Part shown: one piece after another, positions 1 through 13,097 of the stretch
Position numbering within the stretch: the first letter of the stretch is position 1
Layout of the letters: every line of letters begins with the position of its first letter
NCBI GenBank assembly: GCA_036426205.1
Contig: CM071571.1
Coordinates: 112,229,551-112,293,550 of the forward strand
Reading direction: 5' to 3'
Length of the DNA: 64,000 bases
DNA from: Ascaphus truei
Lineage: Eukaryota > Chordata > Amphibia > Anura > Ascaphidae
Position numbers and translations under genes: made by a program
Notes under the pieces: generated by a model
What the model saw: the letters and a program-made list of their open reading frames with translations, nothing else
Told to the model about the DNA's origin: nothing
Databases searched by the model: none

Positions 1-173
1 CACTGGATCTCGTATCTGTTCATGGACTAGTTTTTTCCATCTTATCACAGTGTCTGGAGTTACGGGCATGCCCTCAGGCTGACAGTATGCTGCAGGGAGT
101 GCTCCTCATTGACACCCCAGTGAATCTGCCACTCGAAGCTCGGAGAACGCTATGTTTCCGTCCAGCAAGGCAG

Positions 174-600
174 CTATGGAACACATAGCCCAAAACCCGG
201 GACAGGAATCTCTTCCCACTCTCCGTCGTCAGAGACTGGGTTCAGTCCGGGTCTTCTGGACAGAGCATCAGCTCCTACATTCAGGGGGCCCAGCTTGAAA
301 TTCAGGGGGAAGTTGTAGTTTGACAGCGCGGCCAACCATCTGTGGCCGGTGGCATCCAATTTGGTGGATGTCATGATGTAGGTAAGCTGATTGTAATCCG
401 TCCTTATCTCAAAGGATACCCAATTCAGGTAATCATGTAGTTTGTATACTACAGCCCACTTGAGGGCTATGAGCTCCAGCTTGTGAAACGGGCAATTCTT
501 CTCGCTTAGCATCAGGCTGTGACTCACGTAAAAGACCGGACGATGTCCCGCTGGATATTTTTGATGTAACACCCAGCCCATCGAAAATAGCATCTACAGG
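174..600 (-). pseudogene. Ty3/gypsy RNase H fragment
   Basis: Minus-strand remnant of a retrotransposon polyprotein. The 139-codon stretch carries gypsy RNase H landmarks in order: VLHQKYPAGHRPVFY, a KLELIALKWAV block with the catalytic Glu, the FEIRTDYNQLTY block with the last Asp region, and the exit motif NVGADALSRRP. The first catalytic block (VDA) lies just upstream, near position 580, in another frame, so there is a frameshift. The frame also breaks downstream of about 174, and LINE- or LTR-free sequence follows upstream of 600, so RT is not recognisable. In the usual gypsy order an integrase would follow off the left edge of the window. It is a different lineage from the element at 31-35 kb, which has integrase first. 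RNase H identity is confident; the exact gypsy clade is not. Confidence 0.85.
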
Positions 601-3180
601 GTTGTTCCGGGTCGTTGTAGGCTTTGATTGACATTCCCAAGTACTCAATGTGATAGTTAACCAATTCTCTTAGGCCTGTGTAAGTATTGCTGAAAATATA
701 ATTAGCATTGATAGAAAACTGTGGTGACTTTAACTGGTCATACATGGCTCACACGTGGCTCGAAATGAATGCCCTCTAATGTTTGTAGCAGTGTAATATT
801 AATGATCCAAGCCAAAAGATTAAAGCAGAGTTGTCACCCACTCAGGGGAACTCAACACTGTAAATGCTATAGTGACTTTTGACTGAAGCAGTGCAGCATC
901 AGCAGCAGGGTCCTGTGACTTTAAAATGAGAGACAATCTGTAAGAAGTGAGAGTATGACTGAAAAGACAATAATGATGCTACTGCTGAATACAGTCTGAG
1001 CTGACTGAAAGACAAATTTGGCTCCAGGGATTCTATCCTGCTCAATTCACCATCAGAACCAAGTAGTGTCCATCCACTACAACAGCATCATCATTCTTTC
1101 CACCAGTGGCCAATGGCATAAATTAAAATAAAACATTTTGAAAATCTGTTGTGGGGGCCCAAACAACTATTATCCTACCCATCCCATGGCCAGTCCACAA
1201 AAAGTGTTCACTTCCCAAACCCCCCACCCCTGTTGGTACCATCTGAGATTTGATAGCCAACGTATGCCAACATAATTGACATATGCACGTGGGACAAGTT
1301 GATGGATCAGAGAGCCTGACTAAAGAAAGAGAACTGAAACTGGAACAGGAACAATGTGAGAGCCTGGCTGAGCTCAGTTGATAAGCAGTGTCAAAATTCA
1401 AACTGTACCAGTGCTAACAAACACCATAACCATCCCCTCAAGGTGAGGACAAGGAGGATGATGGATGCGGCAGACACAGTGTGTTCCTCTCCCACATTTG
1501 CCTGATGTCACTCATATGGAAGCACTGAATAGAGAGCAGATGCACCAATAGTGATGATGGTTCATCCCAACTGCCAGCTTGAGGAAACAATGTGTATAGA
1601 ACATACTGTATGGAACTGGGTAAAGGTGGGTGATGACGTTCCCAAGATATGCATTAGTGAAGTTACCCTGTATAAATCTCCTTCAAGGAAAACAAAATGG
1701 CTACCAAATGGCTCGGAATAAATGTGGTTCAGCTCTTGATGATCCCAGTCCTATGGAAATAAAATGGAGATTAGTTAGGGTGGATAATAATTCATGTTAT
1801 TTTGTTGATGTGTGTAATTTGTCACACAAAGAAGCATTGTGTGTTTATTTCATTCAAAGAGAGGGATCTCTAGGGCCTGTACATGTCATCTATATTCTGT
1901 ATAGAGCCAATGTCAAGTAGAAATACAAGGGTCTATGGGGCAAATGTACAGCATCAAGTGCCAGTATGGGTAATTCAACATGTTCTGGCATTAACTCCCA
2001 TTGACTTCAATGGGAGTTACACTACAACCAGAAAGGGTATGATGGCACTTACAGGCACGTGATGCATGTGCTCTATACAGTATGTTAAGTCAATTTAGAG
2101 AATTAATTGATGCTAATAGAGTAATTTGAATATGCATCTCTTTACCTTTTGCTTTTATTTTGCCTTGCTGGTGTCGTTTTAAGATCTCGAGAGTGTAAAT
2201 AATAAGATTTCGGAAAACGTTTAGAGAGAAAATCTGCATTTCAGTCTGCTTTTGTTTTACTCTATCCTTATTTTAAAAATGAATATATTTTTCCAGAAAA
2301 GCCCGATTTAGATGTACAGTATAACTTATTTTCAAGTACAACTCACAGTTTGTATATTCAAGAACAAAGCACTACTGTACCTAGTAAACTTCCTACATTT
2401 GCAAGTTGAGTGTGTGTTTTATCCAGTGACAAGCAGAGAATTTAGAGTAATTCAGTGTGGTGACGCATTATTTTCTTTTGTCTTGATACTTAGCACTTCA
2501 GCTTATAAATCAAGACAAAGTAATGAATTCAAAAGGATGTTCAATAGTTTTGCTCAAATAATTTAGCAGCACTGCAAACTCTGTATGAGTCTTTGAATAT
2601 TATTGGTGTACTGCAGGGATTTTAAATATGTTTATATAAAGAGTATAGTACAGTGGTGTGCCCACAGAGTTATTGTCTTTAAAAGTCCATTGACCTGCAA
2701 GATGCCAAGAACTTTGAATCAAAAACAAAATATGCCTGTGGGATGTGTTATACACTGCATAAGAGCCAAGCTTGAAAGGTCAAACATGCTACTTGCATAT
2801 CCTTTATATTTATATGACATGATCAACTTACATGCTCAACTTACTTTTAAAACACCCTAAACCATTAACTTATTTACTTCTAAAAAGGGTCTGTGATGTA
2901 TTGCTCCTTAATGCCTTGCATTAAAGAAGGCTGGCAGTTGAAATTAAGCCGAAGTTTACTCTTCATCCACATGGAACATAAAATAGGCTCAACTCATCAT
3001 GCTATAGTCCTAAATTATGCTTTGTGCTGTTTAGGAATGTTGTATGATGACTGCTTCAATATTTGAAAAGAAGTACAAAAGGAACCATTTCACTCTCTCG
3101 AGAAAATGTTTGAATGCTAAGCATTATTTCCAGCCAACAGCTATTGTGTGCTTAGCTACTTTTCTCCTACAATGTTATTA
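601..3180. other. Intergenic, no gene seen
   Basis: AT-rich DNA with only short ORFs of no recognisable composition or motif (the longest, 1630-1920 on plus, has no family features). I see no tandem array, terminal repeats or RNA gene. Confidence 0.6.
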
Positions 3181-3184
3181 CATG

Positions 3185-3989
3185 TGTAACATGGCCTCCC
3201 GGCAGGTACTTCTTGTTCTGGGGCTTTTCCTCTGTCAGTCCCCTTAGAACAGGCAGTGGAAAGGTTAATTCCTTCAAAAGGTCTGTATGTGTATTCAGCC
3301 TTGAATATGTAGACATATGCAAGGGTGGGCCTTGCAACCTGAGGTTGTCAATCAAAGGGGTGGATATTGGTTGGAACGCCCCCTGCTGTGTGTGGGCCAA
3401 TCTGTATCCGGCTTTGCCTTGTAATGATTCAAAGTTAGAGACACTACCCTGAGATGTTCCAATTGAGACACACCTCCTAAATTAAGTAGTTAGTTAAGGA
3501 GTTAGTTGAGTCTGTGATCTACTGAGTGAGAGGAGTAATTACAGGAACTCTCTCTCTCCCTCCACCCATGCTGGGTAGGAGGGAGGGGGGGCCAAGAAGA
3601 ACATGAGGCTAGCCAGGGCTCTGAGCTAGAGAGACAGGAATGATGCTGTGCTGCTGTGATGCTGTGCTGCTGTGCTGATGCTGCAATAAAACTCCAGAAA
3701 GATACTGCTGTGTGGAACTCTGTCTCTGGTATGTGAAGAGTGTCAGTGGGGGTCCCTCCTCTGAAGACCCCAGAGGATCCCTACTGGCTGGAGGCGCTGC
3801 ACCACCCAGAGATGACCAGAACAAGGTAACCTGTCCCACCTTCTGTCCCTGTCCTGGCTCTCCCCACACCATCGCGGAGCCCTCAGCCCTCTTGTTACCT
3901 GCAGGTTCCAGCACCAATACACCTGTGTAACCAGTGAAGGAGAGTACCCCGCCAGATCACTTAGGGGGGGATGGGATAAAAGGGTTACA
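3185..3989 (+). mobile_element. Solo LTR with 4-bp TSD (CATG)
   Basis: An 805-bp block starts TGTAACATGG and ends GGGTTACA, so its ends are inverted (TGTAAC/GTTACA). It is flanked by the 4-bp direct repeat CATG at 3181-3184 and 3990-3993. An AATAAA poly(A) signal near 3682 on the plus strand suggests this orientation, followed by GT-rich sequence. A purine/pyrimidine-rich stretch at 3545-3600 and CTG-like repeats at 3650-3680 lie inside. A 4-bp TSD with TG..CA ends fits a Ty3/gypsy-type or retroviral LTR left by recombination. No internal coding region is present. The short ORFs in it are not genes. Confidence 0.75.
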
Positions 3990-3993
3990 CATG

Positions 3994-6155
3994 TTTTCTT
4001 AAAGTATGTTAAGTATTTGGAAGTATCAATTGGAATAGTTATGGAAGAATATATTAAAACATTTCATAATGAGATGCATCAAACTTAGATTTTAAAAAAT
4101 AATTGTTTCCCCTAATATTAAATCACACTTTTCTTTGCACTGGAGAAGTGTGAAGTCAGGTGTGGGAAATCAGCACTGGACAGAACTTTGCATTCCAAAA
4201 CTAAATACAAAACCCTTACAATTTTTAGACCAACACCCCAAAATGATTTAGAACCAAATCCAGAACACCAGGATAGGTGCCCATCTTTAAGTGTTTTACG
4301 ACACAGAAATATATAAAAACCATAAACCAAAAGGAGTCACAAGTAAAAATGCCCACGGTTAATTTGCACTGATCCTGAAACTCCTTTTTTTTATCCTCAT
4401 GAATGATCACCAGAACAACTCTTCATTTGCAGAATACAACCAATAATAAATACACCAACAAGTTTGGTATATGAATTAATACAACACATGAAAACATCTA
4501 TTAATAACATATTGGTGAAAACATATGTTTACAGTTTTATTGTATAATCTCAAAACATATTTATTTTATCCTTTGTGATCATGAATGCTCTTAAAGAAGA
4601 ATATTGATAAAGTGTAGGTTAAGAGTATGGTTTAAATGAGCCTATTGCACGTTGATTCTAAAAAAAAATCATGTTTTGGTTCTACATTTCTTTTGCGTTT
4701 TATTTTTGGTTAAGATTTAGTTGTTTTGGGATTTTTACCAATTTATGAAAAAAAGTTTAAGAAGTGCAAAAAATGCTAATACAGCTCAATAAAGTCTTGG
4801 GAAAAACACTTATAATAAATATAAAATCATATTAACAATTGGGAAGCTAATATAATATAACTGAAAAACTTAAGATAATTAGAAAAGATATGTCTACAAA
4901 CACAATTATTGGGGTTTTGAATCTAAGGGGCCTATTCTTGTAGCTTGGGACCCCAGTCAGTCAGCATAACCCTCCCATCTGCTAGAGAGATCTCCTGTAG
5001 TTTACACAGGAGTCTTTTCTATGTGACTGATGAACCAGGTGGAGACTGGCTAATTGTCTGTAGCTGTAATTAACCAGCTCCCTGGAGCCCTTTTAGACAG
5101 GGATTAGGCCCTGTCACAGTAACTTATCAGGAATTCTGTTTTTTTATCCTTTTGTTTTAAGAAACTGTTCTGCATTTATTGTAACTGTATGTTCTTGTAA
5201 TACTCATTTTTATGTAACCTAAGCACTGTAGTTTGTATATTACAACCGAACTTTAATAAGTGATGCTTTGGGCTCTGATTCACGCTTTGTAGAGAGTAAC
5301 TTACATTTTCAGACACATTTTCCTACAACAGATTTTTGTATGTTAAGTGCATACAGTACTCTTTCATTAATAAACAGGGACTTGGGACACTGGCAGTATA
5401 TATATAGTATACTTACATACTTTTGCATATTTCTTGGGTGGTGGAAGTGACGGTAGGGGCCCATATTAATGATTAAGTCTGATCTCTAGTCCCTATTTGT
5501 CTGGTGGATATACAGGATTGCCCTGTACACCCATCTACCTGGGGCTCATGTGGCCAGCATGTTATGTGGTAAAACTCAGTAATGTATATATGTAAACTGC
5601 AAGCATAAAAATGTGTTTTAAAGCATAGTTAAGGTCTCTAGACATGCAGGGTTGAGAAACCCTTTGTTCAGCCCACGTATCTGTAGAAATGGCTATTGCT
5701 GGGAATGGGGGGTGGGGGGAGGGGTTCGAACTCAGTCCTGGGGAACTGTGACTCTGAGGGCAGAGCCATTGTGTAGCTCAGACTTTGAGGCATCCATCTC
5801 CACAAGAGATATCCAGCTGATACTGGACCCTGAGATTTTAGTGTGAGACCCAACTCACCCAAGTCTCAGTGATTAGTTAGTTTGAATTTCCCATAGCCCT
5901 GATTGGCCTACGTATGTAGCTCGCTCTGTGATTGGTCCACGTAGTATCCGAGCTACGACTGGTCCCAAAAGCAGCATCCATGCTGTGATTGGTCGCCTTC
6001 CATTCTCCAGGATTTCCCATGGAGACGAGAATGTAGAAAAGGGACAACCGATCTAAGTTCCACAGATCCTTCCTTGGCTGGCGTGCAAATACACTAAGTG
6101 GTGGACTTGGAGGTCGTGCCAGAGACACCTGAAGTTGAGGCTGCTTATACACTGA
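3994..6155. other. Intergenic, no gene seen
   Basis: AT-rich to about 4920, then moderately GC-rich sequence at 4920-5120 and 5640-6150 that resembles old LTR or promoter debris but has no ends I can define. No coding motif is visible on either strand. Confidence 0.5.
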
Positions 6156-6830
6156 TGCAAATACAAAATATAAGTCCCGGCGCTATAAATATCCAAGATA
6201 CCGTGATCCAATTGAAAGTCCCAGATGAAGGTTTCTGATGGATGGTATAGGATTATACACAGAGTCCCAGGGTGTGGTTAAATCCCTTTAGCGATGTCCG
6301 CAGTGATTCTGGGGAAACAGAAGAGATACACACCAATTGTGCAGTATGCGACTACTCTTGACCCCACTCAGAACCAACGGGCAAAGAAACCCTACTTACA
6401 AGATGTTTAATTGTATATTCAAGGGAGAGAATCTGTAACTGTGTCTTTACTCCGCCTCAGTAGATCACGGATCCCACGTGACCGGCAGCAGTGATTTCCT
6501 ATTCCATGCAGCAAACAGCACTCACAGGGGACGCAAGCAAGGCATGTCCATGCAGGAACAGAGAGATGACACAATGGTGTAATACGTACACACTTTAATA
6601 AAAAACTTTAAAACACAATTCACCCTCACTTACAATATAAGGGGGATGACAATAAGACTCACGAATGCCGTCCGCGACTTGTCTACAGCCTGATGCACAC
6701 TTGGGAGCCCTCCTGAATGGCGTTCTCTGCAACTCCCAACCGATGACGTCAGCGGCAGGACGGTGCAGGGCGCTCTCACAGCATCAGTGGACTATGGTGG
6801 CTGGACCGGCTCAAACACTAAGCTCCCATC
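6156..6830. repeat. Direct repeat, copy 1 of 2
   Basis: This block starts TGCAAATACAAAATATAAGT and is repeated almost base for base at 9551-10210. The two differ mostly by single-base insertions and deletions (for example in the runs near 6230 and 9630). It contains no ORF of interest. It runs directly into a GC-rich minisatellite, as does the other copy, so the repeat unit probably includes both parts. Confidence 0.85.
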
Positions 6831-7260
6831 AAACCGGCACGATCTCTGACACGGGAACCGGGGGGCACTGGGGGGAAGGGACGGGGGGACATGAGGGGGA
6901 ATCCACAGATCCCAGCACATCAGCGGCGCTCTCTATGACAAGGGAACGGGGGGAAGCGGGGGGGGGGGAAGCCGGGACATGAGGGGGCATCCCCTGCTCC
7001 ATCACCGGCGCGCTCTCTGACACGCGACCAGGGGGAAGCGCGGGGGGGGGGAAGGGGGGGGGAAGCGGGGACAATCCCCGCTCACATCACCCGCGCGCTC
7101 TCTGAAACGGGACCCGGGGGGGAACCGGGGACATGAGGGGGCATCCCCCGCTCCCATCACCCGCAGCGCTCTCTGACACGGGGACCGGGGCGGAAGCGGG
7201 GGGGGGGGAACGGGGACATGAGGGGGATCCCCCGCTCCCATCACCATAACTGCGGGCAGG
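6831..7260. repeat. GC-rich minisatellite, unit about 65 bp
   Basis: About five to six imperfect copies of a unit containing the sub-motifs GACATGAGGGGGCATCCCC, CTCCCATCACC, GCGCGCTCTCTGACACG and GGGGGGAAGCGGGG. The 105- and 137-codon ORFs across it on both strands are low-complexity artefacts of this array. The same unit recurs at 10270-10475. Confidence 0.8.
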
Positions 7261-7529
7261 CAGGAGCACACGGGGAGGGGAGGGAGGTGGAGGAAGGCAC
7301 AGATAATACCTACTGTGTCTCCATCCTCCATGGGAAAAAAATGGGCCGTCGTTGGGGCTGGCTCATATAGAGCCTGGCCGCGCGCCCACAAAGCTAGGGA
7401 GCGCGCGCCAATCATCTGTCAGGTAGGGGGAGTTTTTTTTTTTTTTTTCAGCCAGCGCAAGCAGGGAAATTTCAGCGAGAGCAGGGAAAATTTAAAAAAC
7501 AAACACGTGGTGCTGCTTGGCCAATAGTT

Positions 7530-7592
7530 ACTCGCCCGGGGGTTTAAATCCACCCGCCCCGGGCGAGTAATGTAAGGATGGCGAACACTGTA
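7530..7592 (-). mobile_element. hAT-like terminal end beside an AT microsatellite
   Basis: Read on the minus strand, the sequence from 7592 starts CAGTGTTCGCC and continues with repeated ACTCGCCCGGG motifs. It abuts (AT)n at 7593-7650. Very similar ends, CAGTGTTCGACAAATC followed by repeated TCTACTCGCC motifs, lie at 11764-11820 and 14566-14626, also next to (TA)n. A CAGTG start beside an AT-rich target fits a non-autonomous hAT-type end. The partner terminus was not identified, so this is tentative. Confidence 0.4.
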
Positions 7593-7659
7593 TATATAAT
7601 ATATATATATATATATAGATATATAATATATATGATATATATATAATATATACACCCAC

Positions 7660-8631
7660 CCTGTATGTGTATTTACTGGCTATTTGGTTTCTGGAGGGGT
7701 TATCCAGATGCGTAGGGATCCCTTAGGTGGAGGCACTGCCATCAGAGAAGCGATACCACCCCAGGCTCCCAGCGGCGGAGGCTTAGACCTCCTGTGAGTC
7801 ACAGGTAACGGCAGCACAAGTAGTTTCCCTTAGTCAAGGGGAATGGGGGCTGTACAAGCAAATTGAGGTTTCACATGGTAACTACCGATTCTGCGAGAGG
7901 ATTAGTTTCTCCAGCACGGTGGATGATACTGTAAACTGTCAGTGCTGTGTAACAGTGTTCAGTAACTGAACAGTTAAACATGGTGTGGATCTTAATGAAC
8001 TTAAACATTAAGGCAATGCATACCTGCACAGAACCTACGGAGTTGCATATAGCCAAATTTGTATTAAAAACATGAAAATCGTCTAAGTTCAAAATTCTAT
8101 AGATGATACAACAATACCGAAGTGCAGGCAATTTGATTACATTCACCCTCACAAAATAGAGATCATTTTATATTTGAAAGCATTTATAAGACTGTTGCTT
8201 TTCAAGTTTCTTGACTTTGACACATATTATTAGTCAGAAAGGTTTAGTCCACTTCAGTCCTGAGGAAAATTTGTTGCAAAGTCAAACAATTGATTTCATC
8301 CGTGTAAAATGTTGCACTTGTTTATTAACCTATTGCTTTAAGAGATGATCACCAAACTGCAAAAATGCTTTGAGTCATATTTACTAAGTAGTGCTAAGAC
8401 TTCACGGTACCTTTTTGAACATTCATATGAACGGACTAAAAGTTGCCTTAAGGGTTAGCAATGCTTCCAATCCTTAATCAATTAAAATGATGATAAACAC
8501 ATCAATACATTTACATTAACAGATGCATGTCCAAAATAATTTTAGTATCAAATAACTGGGGAAAAAAATAGTTTGATGCCATGGAGGGTGGGGGGGAGGT
8601 TGGTTCTTTGGCACTAAACATATTTTAACGA
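7660..8631. other. Intergenic, no gene seen
   Basis: AT-rich DNA with no recognisable coding or structural feature. The 93-codon minus ORF at 7871-8152 has no family motif. Confidence 0.5.
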
Positions 8632-8662
8632 CCCCCCCCCCCCCCCCCCCCCCCCCCCACCC
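8632..8662. repeat. Long poly(C) tract
   Basis: A run of about 30 cytosines broken by a single A near its right end. Such a run is unusual in vertebrate unique DNA and may be a mis-called homopolymer. Confidence 0.9.
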
Positions 8663-9081
8663 CGTTATTGAGATACTTATAGTATTAGGTGCTGTGTTCT
8701 CCTCTCTGAAAGGGGATTAAAAAAAACTAATCACAGGCCAATATAAAGCCCCAACAGATGATATTGTGGCTACCTACTGTCAAATACAGCACACCTGTGA
8801 GCATGTGCCCTGCATACTGGACAAGGGTTAATACACAGCTCTCTAGCTGTCCCAGTTTTCACCTTTGGAATGGTCCCTCAAATTAACAATATCTCCCCTC
8901 AATCTGTCCCCCTATTCCATCTGTCATGAACAGCATAATTGTGAGCATGTGACTTATATATGCAACTAGGGTTAATACTCACGGCTACTCTAGCCAATTC
9001 ACCTTTCTCCTGCGCAAGGTACTTTCAATGAGTTTATATTAACGCCTTATTAGATTGCAATCATATCAACCTGCTGCCACT

Positions 9082-9400
9082 GTCACGGGAAACAAAGACT
9101 TTCAGGGGATCAAGCACTAGGCAGGATACAGAGATTGAATAAACAGTGTTTATTTTGGCTGGAGCCAACAGACAAAGCACACAATCACAACAGAGCTTTT
9201 ACTCACAAACTTCAGCACAATACAGAGGGAATCCCAATCACTTAGGTGTCCGGCACCACTGAAATGACTTTCCCAGAGCAGCTTCCACTTCTGTAGCAAG
9301 TCCAGAGTATCCAGACAGCACTGGATATAATTTGGAGCAAGGCAAGTCCAAATCTCCTGCTCAGTGTATAAGCAAACAACAATGATAACCCTTAACAAGC
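9082..9400 (-). mobile_element. Possible gypsy LTR fragment
   Basis: The stretch starts TGTCACGGGAAACAAAGACT and has a TTTATTTTGG (minus-strand AATAAA) about 70 bp in. The layout parallels the start of the LTRs at 31159 and 38428 (TGTGACA, a GACTTTCAGGG-like block, then the TTTATT block). The opposite end is not clear. The relationship is judged by eye only. Confidence 0.35.
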
Positions 9401-9550
9401 GCTAATCTACAATGTGCAATTAATTCACAATAATGTGAAAAAGCAATAAGTGATAAAAATGTGATCAATCAATTCAAGTGAACACCACTTCTAAGTGGTG
9501 TATAAGCTGCCAAGGGAACTAATAAACAGATTTTCAACCTGTGAAACAAA

Positions 9551-10210
9551 TGCAAATACAAAATATAAGTCCCGGCGCTATAAATATCCAAGATACCGTG
9601 ATCCAATTGAAAGTCCCAGATGAAGGTTCTATGGATGGTATAGGATTATACACAGAGTCCCAGGGTGTGGTTAAATCCCTTTAGCGATGTCCGCAGTGAT
9701 CTGGGGAAACAGAAGAGATACACACCAATTGTGCAGTATGCGAACTACTCTTGACCCCACTCAGAACCAAGGGCAAAGAAACCCTACTTACAAGATGTTT
9801 AATTGTATATTCAAGGGAGAGAATCTGTAACTGTGTCTTTCCGCCTCAGTAGATCACGGATCCCACGTGACCGGCAGCAGTGATTTCCTATTCCATGCAG
9901 CAACACACACTCACAGGGGACGCAAGCAAGGCATGTCCATGCAGGAACAGAGAGAGACACAATGGTGTAATACGTACACACTTTAATAAAAAAACTTTAA
10001 AACACAATTCACCCTCACTTACAATATAAGGGGGATGACAATAAGACTCACGAATGCCGTCCGCGAGTTACAGCCTGATGCACACTTGGGAGCCCTCCTG
10101 AATGGCGTTCTCTGCAACTCCCAACGATGACGTCAGCGGCAGGACGGTGCAGGGCGCTTCACAGCATCAGTGGACTATGGTGGCTGGACCGCTCAAACAC
10201 ACAGCTCTCC
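9551..10210. repeat. Direct repeat, copy 2 of 2
   Basis: Copy of 6156-6830 in the same orientation, with scattered single-base indels. The copies are about 3.4 kb apart. It is followed by three further copies of the GC-rich minisatellite. Confidence 0.85.
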
Positions 10211-10269
10211 TCCAGGGAGACCAGAGAGAGGGGGGCGACCAGCACCACCACACTCCCCCGCCCATCTCC

Positions 10270-10475
10270 TGCTCCGCTCCCACATGAGGGGGCTTCCCCC
10301 GCTCCATCACCCGGCGCGCTCTCGACGCGGGACCGGGGGAAGCGGGGGAATGAGGGGACATCCCCTGCTCCCATCACCGGCGCGCTCTTGACGTGGGACC
10401 GGGGGGAAGCGGGGACATGAGGGGGCATCCCCTGCTCCCATCACCAGGCGCGCTCTCTGACGCGGGCCGGGGGGA
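10270..10475. repeat. GC-rich minisatellite, second array
   Basis: About three copies of the unit seen at 6831-7260 (GACATGAGGGGGCATCCCC, GCGCGCTCTTGACG, CGGGGGGAAGCGGGG). Confidence 0.8.
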
Positions 10476-10479
10476 AGAG

Positions 10480-11262
10480 GCTCTCTGGTCTCCCCTCTCT
10501 CTGGTCTCCCCCCTCTCTGGTCTCCCCTCTCTCTGGTCTCCCCCCTCTCTGGTCTCCCCTCTCTCTGGTCTCCCCCGTCTCCCCTCTCTCTGGTCTCTTT
10601 CTCCCCTCTCTCTTTCTCTCCCCTCTCTTTCTCTCCCCCCTCTGTCTCCTTCTGTCTCCTGTCTCTTTTTCTCTCTCCCTCCTCTCTCTTTTTCTCTCTC
10701 CCTCCTCTGTCTCTTTTTCTCTCTCCCTCCTCTGTCTCTTTTTCTCTCTCCCTCCTCTGTCTCTTTTTTCTCTTTCTCTCTCTCCTCTCTCTCTTTCTCT
10801 GTCTCCCTCTCTCTCTTCCTCTCTCTCCCTCTCTTCCTCTCTCCCTCTCTTCCTCTCTCTCCCTCTCTTCTTCTCTCTCCCTCTCTCTCCCTCTCTTCCT
10901 CCCTCTCTCTTCCTCTCTCTCTCCCTCTCTCTCCCTCTCTTCCTCTCTCTCCCTTTCTCTCTCTTTCTCTCTCTTTCTCTCTCTCTTCCTCTCTCTCCCT
11001 CTCTTCCTCTCTCTCCCTCTCTTCCTCTCTCTCTCTTCCTCTCTTCCTCTCTTCCTCTCTCTCTCTCTTCCTCTCTCTCTCTCTCTTCCTCTCTCTCTCT
11101 CTCTTCCTCTCTCTCCCTCTCTTCCTCTCTCTTCCTCTCTCTTCCTCTCTCTCTCTCTTCCTCTCTCTCTCTTCCTCTCTCTCTCTCTCTCTCTCTCTTC
11201 CTCTCTTCCCCTCTCTCTCTCTCTCTCTCTCCCTCTCTCTCTTCCTCTCTCTCCCCCTCTCT
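10480..11262. repeat. Polypyrimidine block, (CT)n / (CTCTCTCC)n
   Basis: Roughly 780 bp in which almost every plus-strand base is C or T, first as repeats of CTCTCTGGTCTCCCC, then as CTCTTTCTCTCC and CTCTTCCTCTCTCT variants. Long mirror-symmetric purine/pyrimidine DNA of this kind can form triplex structures. The 330-codon Ser/Leu-rich ORF across it is an artefact. Confidence 0.9.
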
Positions 11263-11816
11263 GTATCTGGATATCTTATTTACCCTATATATCTTAACTG
11301 TCCTATACTACACCAAAATAACTTATACTGCTTTCTTCCAGATCTGACTCAAGCTTCACACGGAAGACATCGGAATCCCCCCTAACCCAGAAGACAGGTA
11401 GGGAACACATCCCCTCCAACTTATAACATTGCGGGAATGAGGTACCTGGACATTGAGGGACTGCGGATCAGGTAAGATCCCAGGCGGGATTGCTGCTTTA
11501 GATATTGTGAAGCGGGGACGTCCAGACACTGGTTAAGGGGTTCAGGAAACTAGTCATCCACACCTGGCTTTTATTTCTAGATCCGACACTTACACACACA
11601 CACACACTAAATACATTTGTCAAAAACGAATGTTGTTCTGACTAGGAATTTATTAAATGTATTTTAATTTTAATTATATATTTTATTTTAAAGCGGGGTT
11701 GGGGGCGGGACTAGGGGTGGGGTTGGGGCGGGACTAGGGGCGGGGTTGGGGGCGGGACTAGGTGGCGAGTAGATTTTTTGGTTGGGCGAGTAGATTTTTG
11801 GGTGATTTGTCGAACA

Positions 11817-11847
<31 letters not shown>

Positions 11848-13097
11848 ACAAAAAGCAGCAGACAGCACTCCAAGCAACAAATGTAAAGTCAATGTGCATG
11901 CTCCATAGAAATCAATATAGAAACCCTGTCTTCCCATAAGAGAAGGCACAAAAGCAGCAACACTCAGATATAGCAAAAAGACATGTATTAGGGCCCTGAG
12001 TCTCCTGCAATGACATGGGGGAGAACAGGACAGGCTTCTGGGGTTGTGCCTCCGTCTTCTCTACTGGTGCAGCACCTGGTGCACCACCTCCATCTCCTGC
12101 AGCCCCCAGCAGTATGGGGTGAAGTACCCACAAGAGAATTACCTTCCCCTCCTCCCGATATACTTCACTCTCAGGCAGGAGTTTCCATAAAAGTGCAAGA
12201 TCTTTATTGTTTCTTCTTATTCACAGCAGACAGTTGCACAGCAGGCTGTCCTCCTTTAAGATGTCCATGACACCAGTCCAGGCCTAGGGCACCCAGAGTG
12301 GGACTAGCTCTTCCCCTACCCCCTAATCAGGGTAGGAGGTATGGGGTTTGCACTCTTCCTCCCCGGAGGGAGGCCTCAAGATAACCAGTCCTGGCAGCTC
12401 GGTCTATGCCACCCTTGTCCTTTCCACTCCAAGAACAGACTCTCAAAGACCCTAAATAGGAAATGGCAATACCCTAAGTAGCTCCAACAGGCACCGCCCA
12501 TGTGTCTCTTGATTGGCCACAGAGTCTGGTGACCTGCCTTCACTGCCTCAGTGAAGTGTGGAAAACTCATGATTACTCCTGGTAACCTGCCCTTATGCAG
12601 GAATTACCACCAGGAGGAGTTTGGATTTTAGAATAAATTTGTTCGTCACAAACCTACCAGGGCTACATAATGTATATACACTATATATAATTATATATAT
12701 ATATATATATATATTATAATATATATATTATATATAATATTATTATAATAATAAAAGCAAAAAATGTAGCGCCAAAAACAGTACCGTGATAATTTAGTGA
12801 TAAGTGGAACTATAGTTCCATCAATCAAATGAATGTGTGAATAATACTAAAAGTGCATATATTAATGTGATTAAAATTCTAACAACTTATAATTTGTGAA
12901 CAGTATGGTAATAAACTATACTAAACACAAACCAAATTCCTATAACATAAAAAGTGCAAAACGTGCTGAACGAAAGAAAAAAGAAATAGTATTAAAAAAG
13001 TCCCAACCAGTCTTCAATAGTAGTCCATAATGGTGGGTATTCGGTGTAGATAAAGGGGTCTTCGGCTGCTCTCACACGGGGTAACCACCTCCCACAA

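Noticed and set aside
5716..5735. GGTTCGAACTC resembling a tRNA B box
   Set aside because: No A box at the right distance and no cloverleaf could be drawn, so no tRNA or SINE is claimed.
6665..7415. Several ORFs of 80-137 codons rich in Pro, Ser and Arg on both strands
   Set aside because: They follow the GC-rich minisatellite unit on both strands equally, so they are repeat artefacts.
10393..11385. 330-codon Ser/Leu-rich ORF
   Set aside because: It is a translation of the CT-repeat block; its composition is forced by the repeat and it has no other features.
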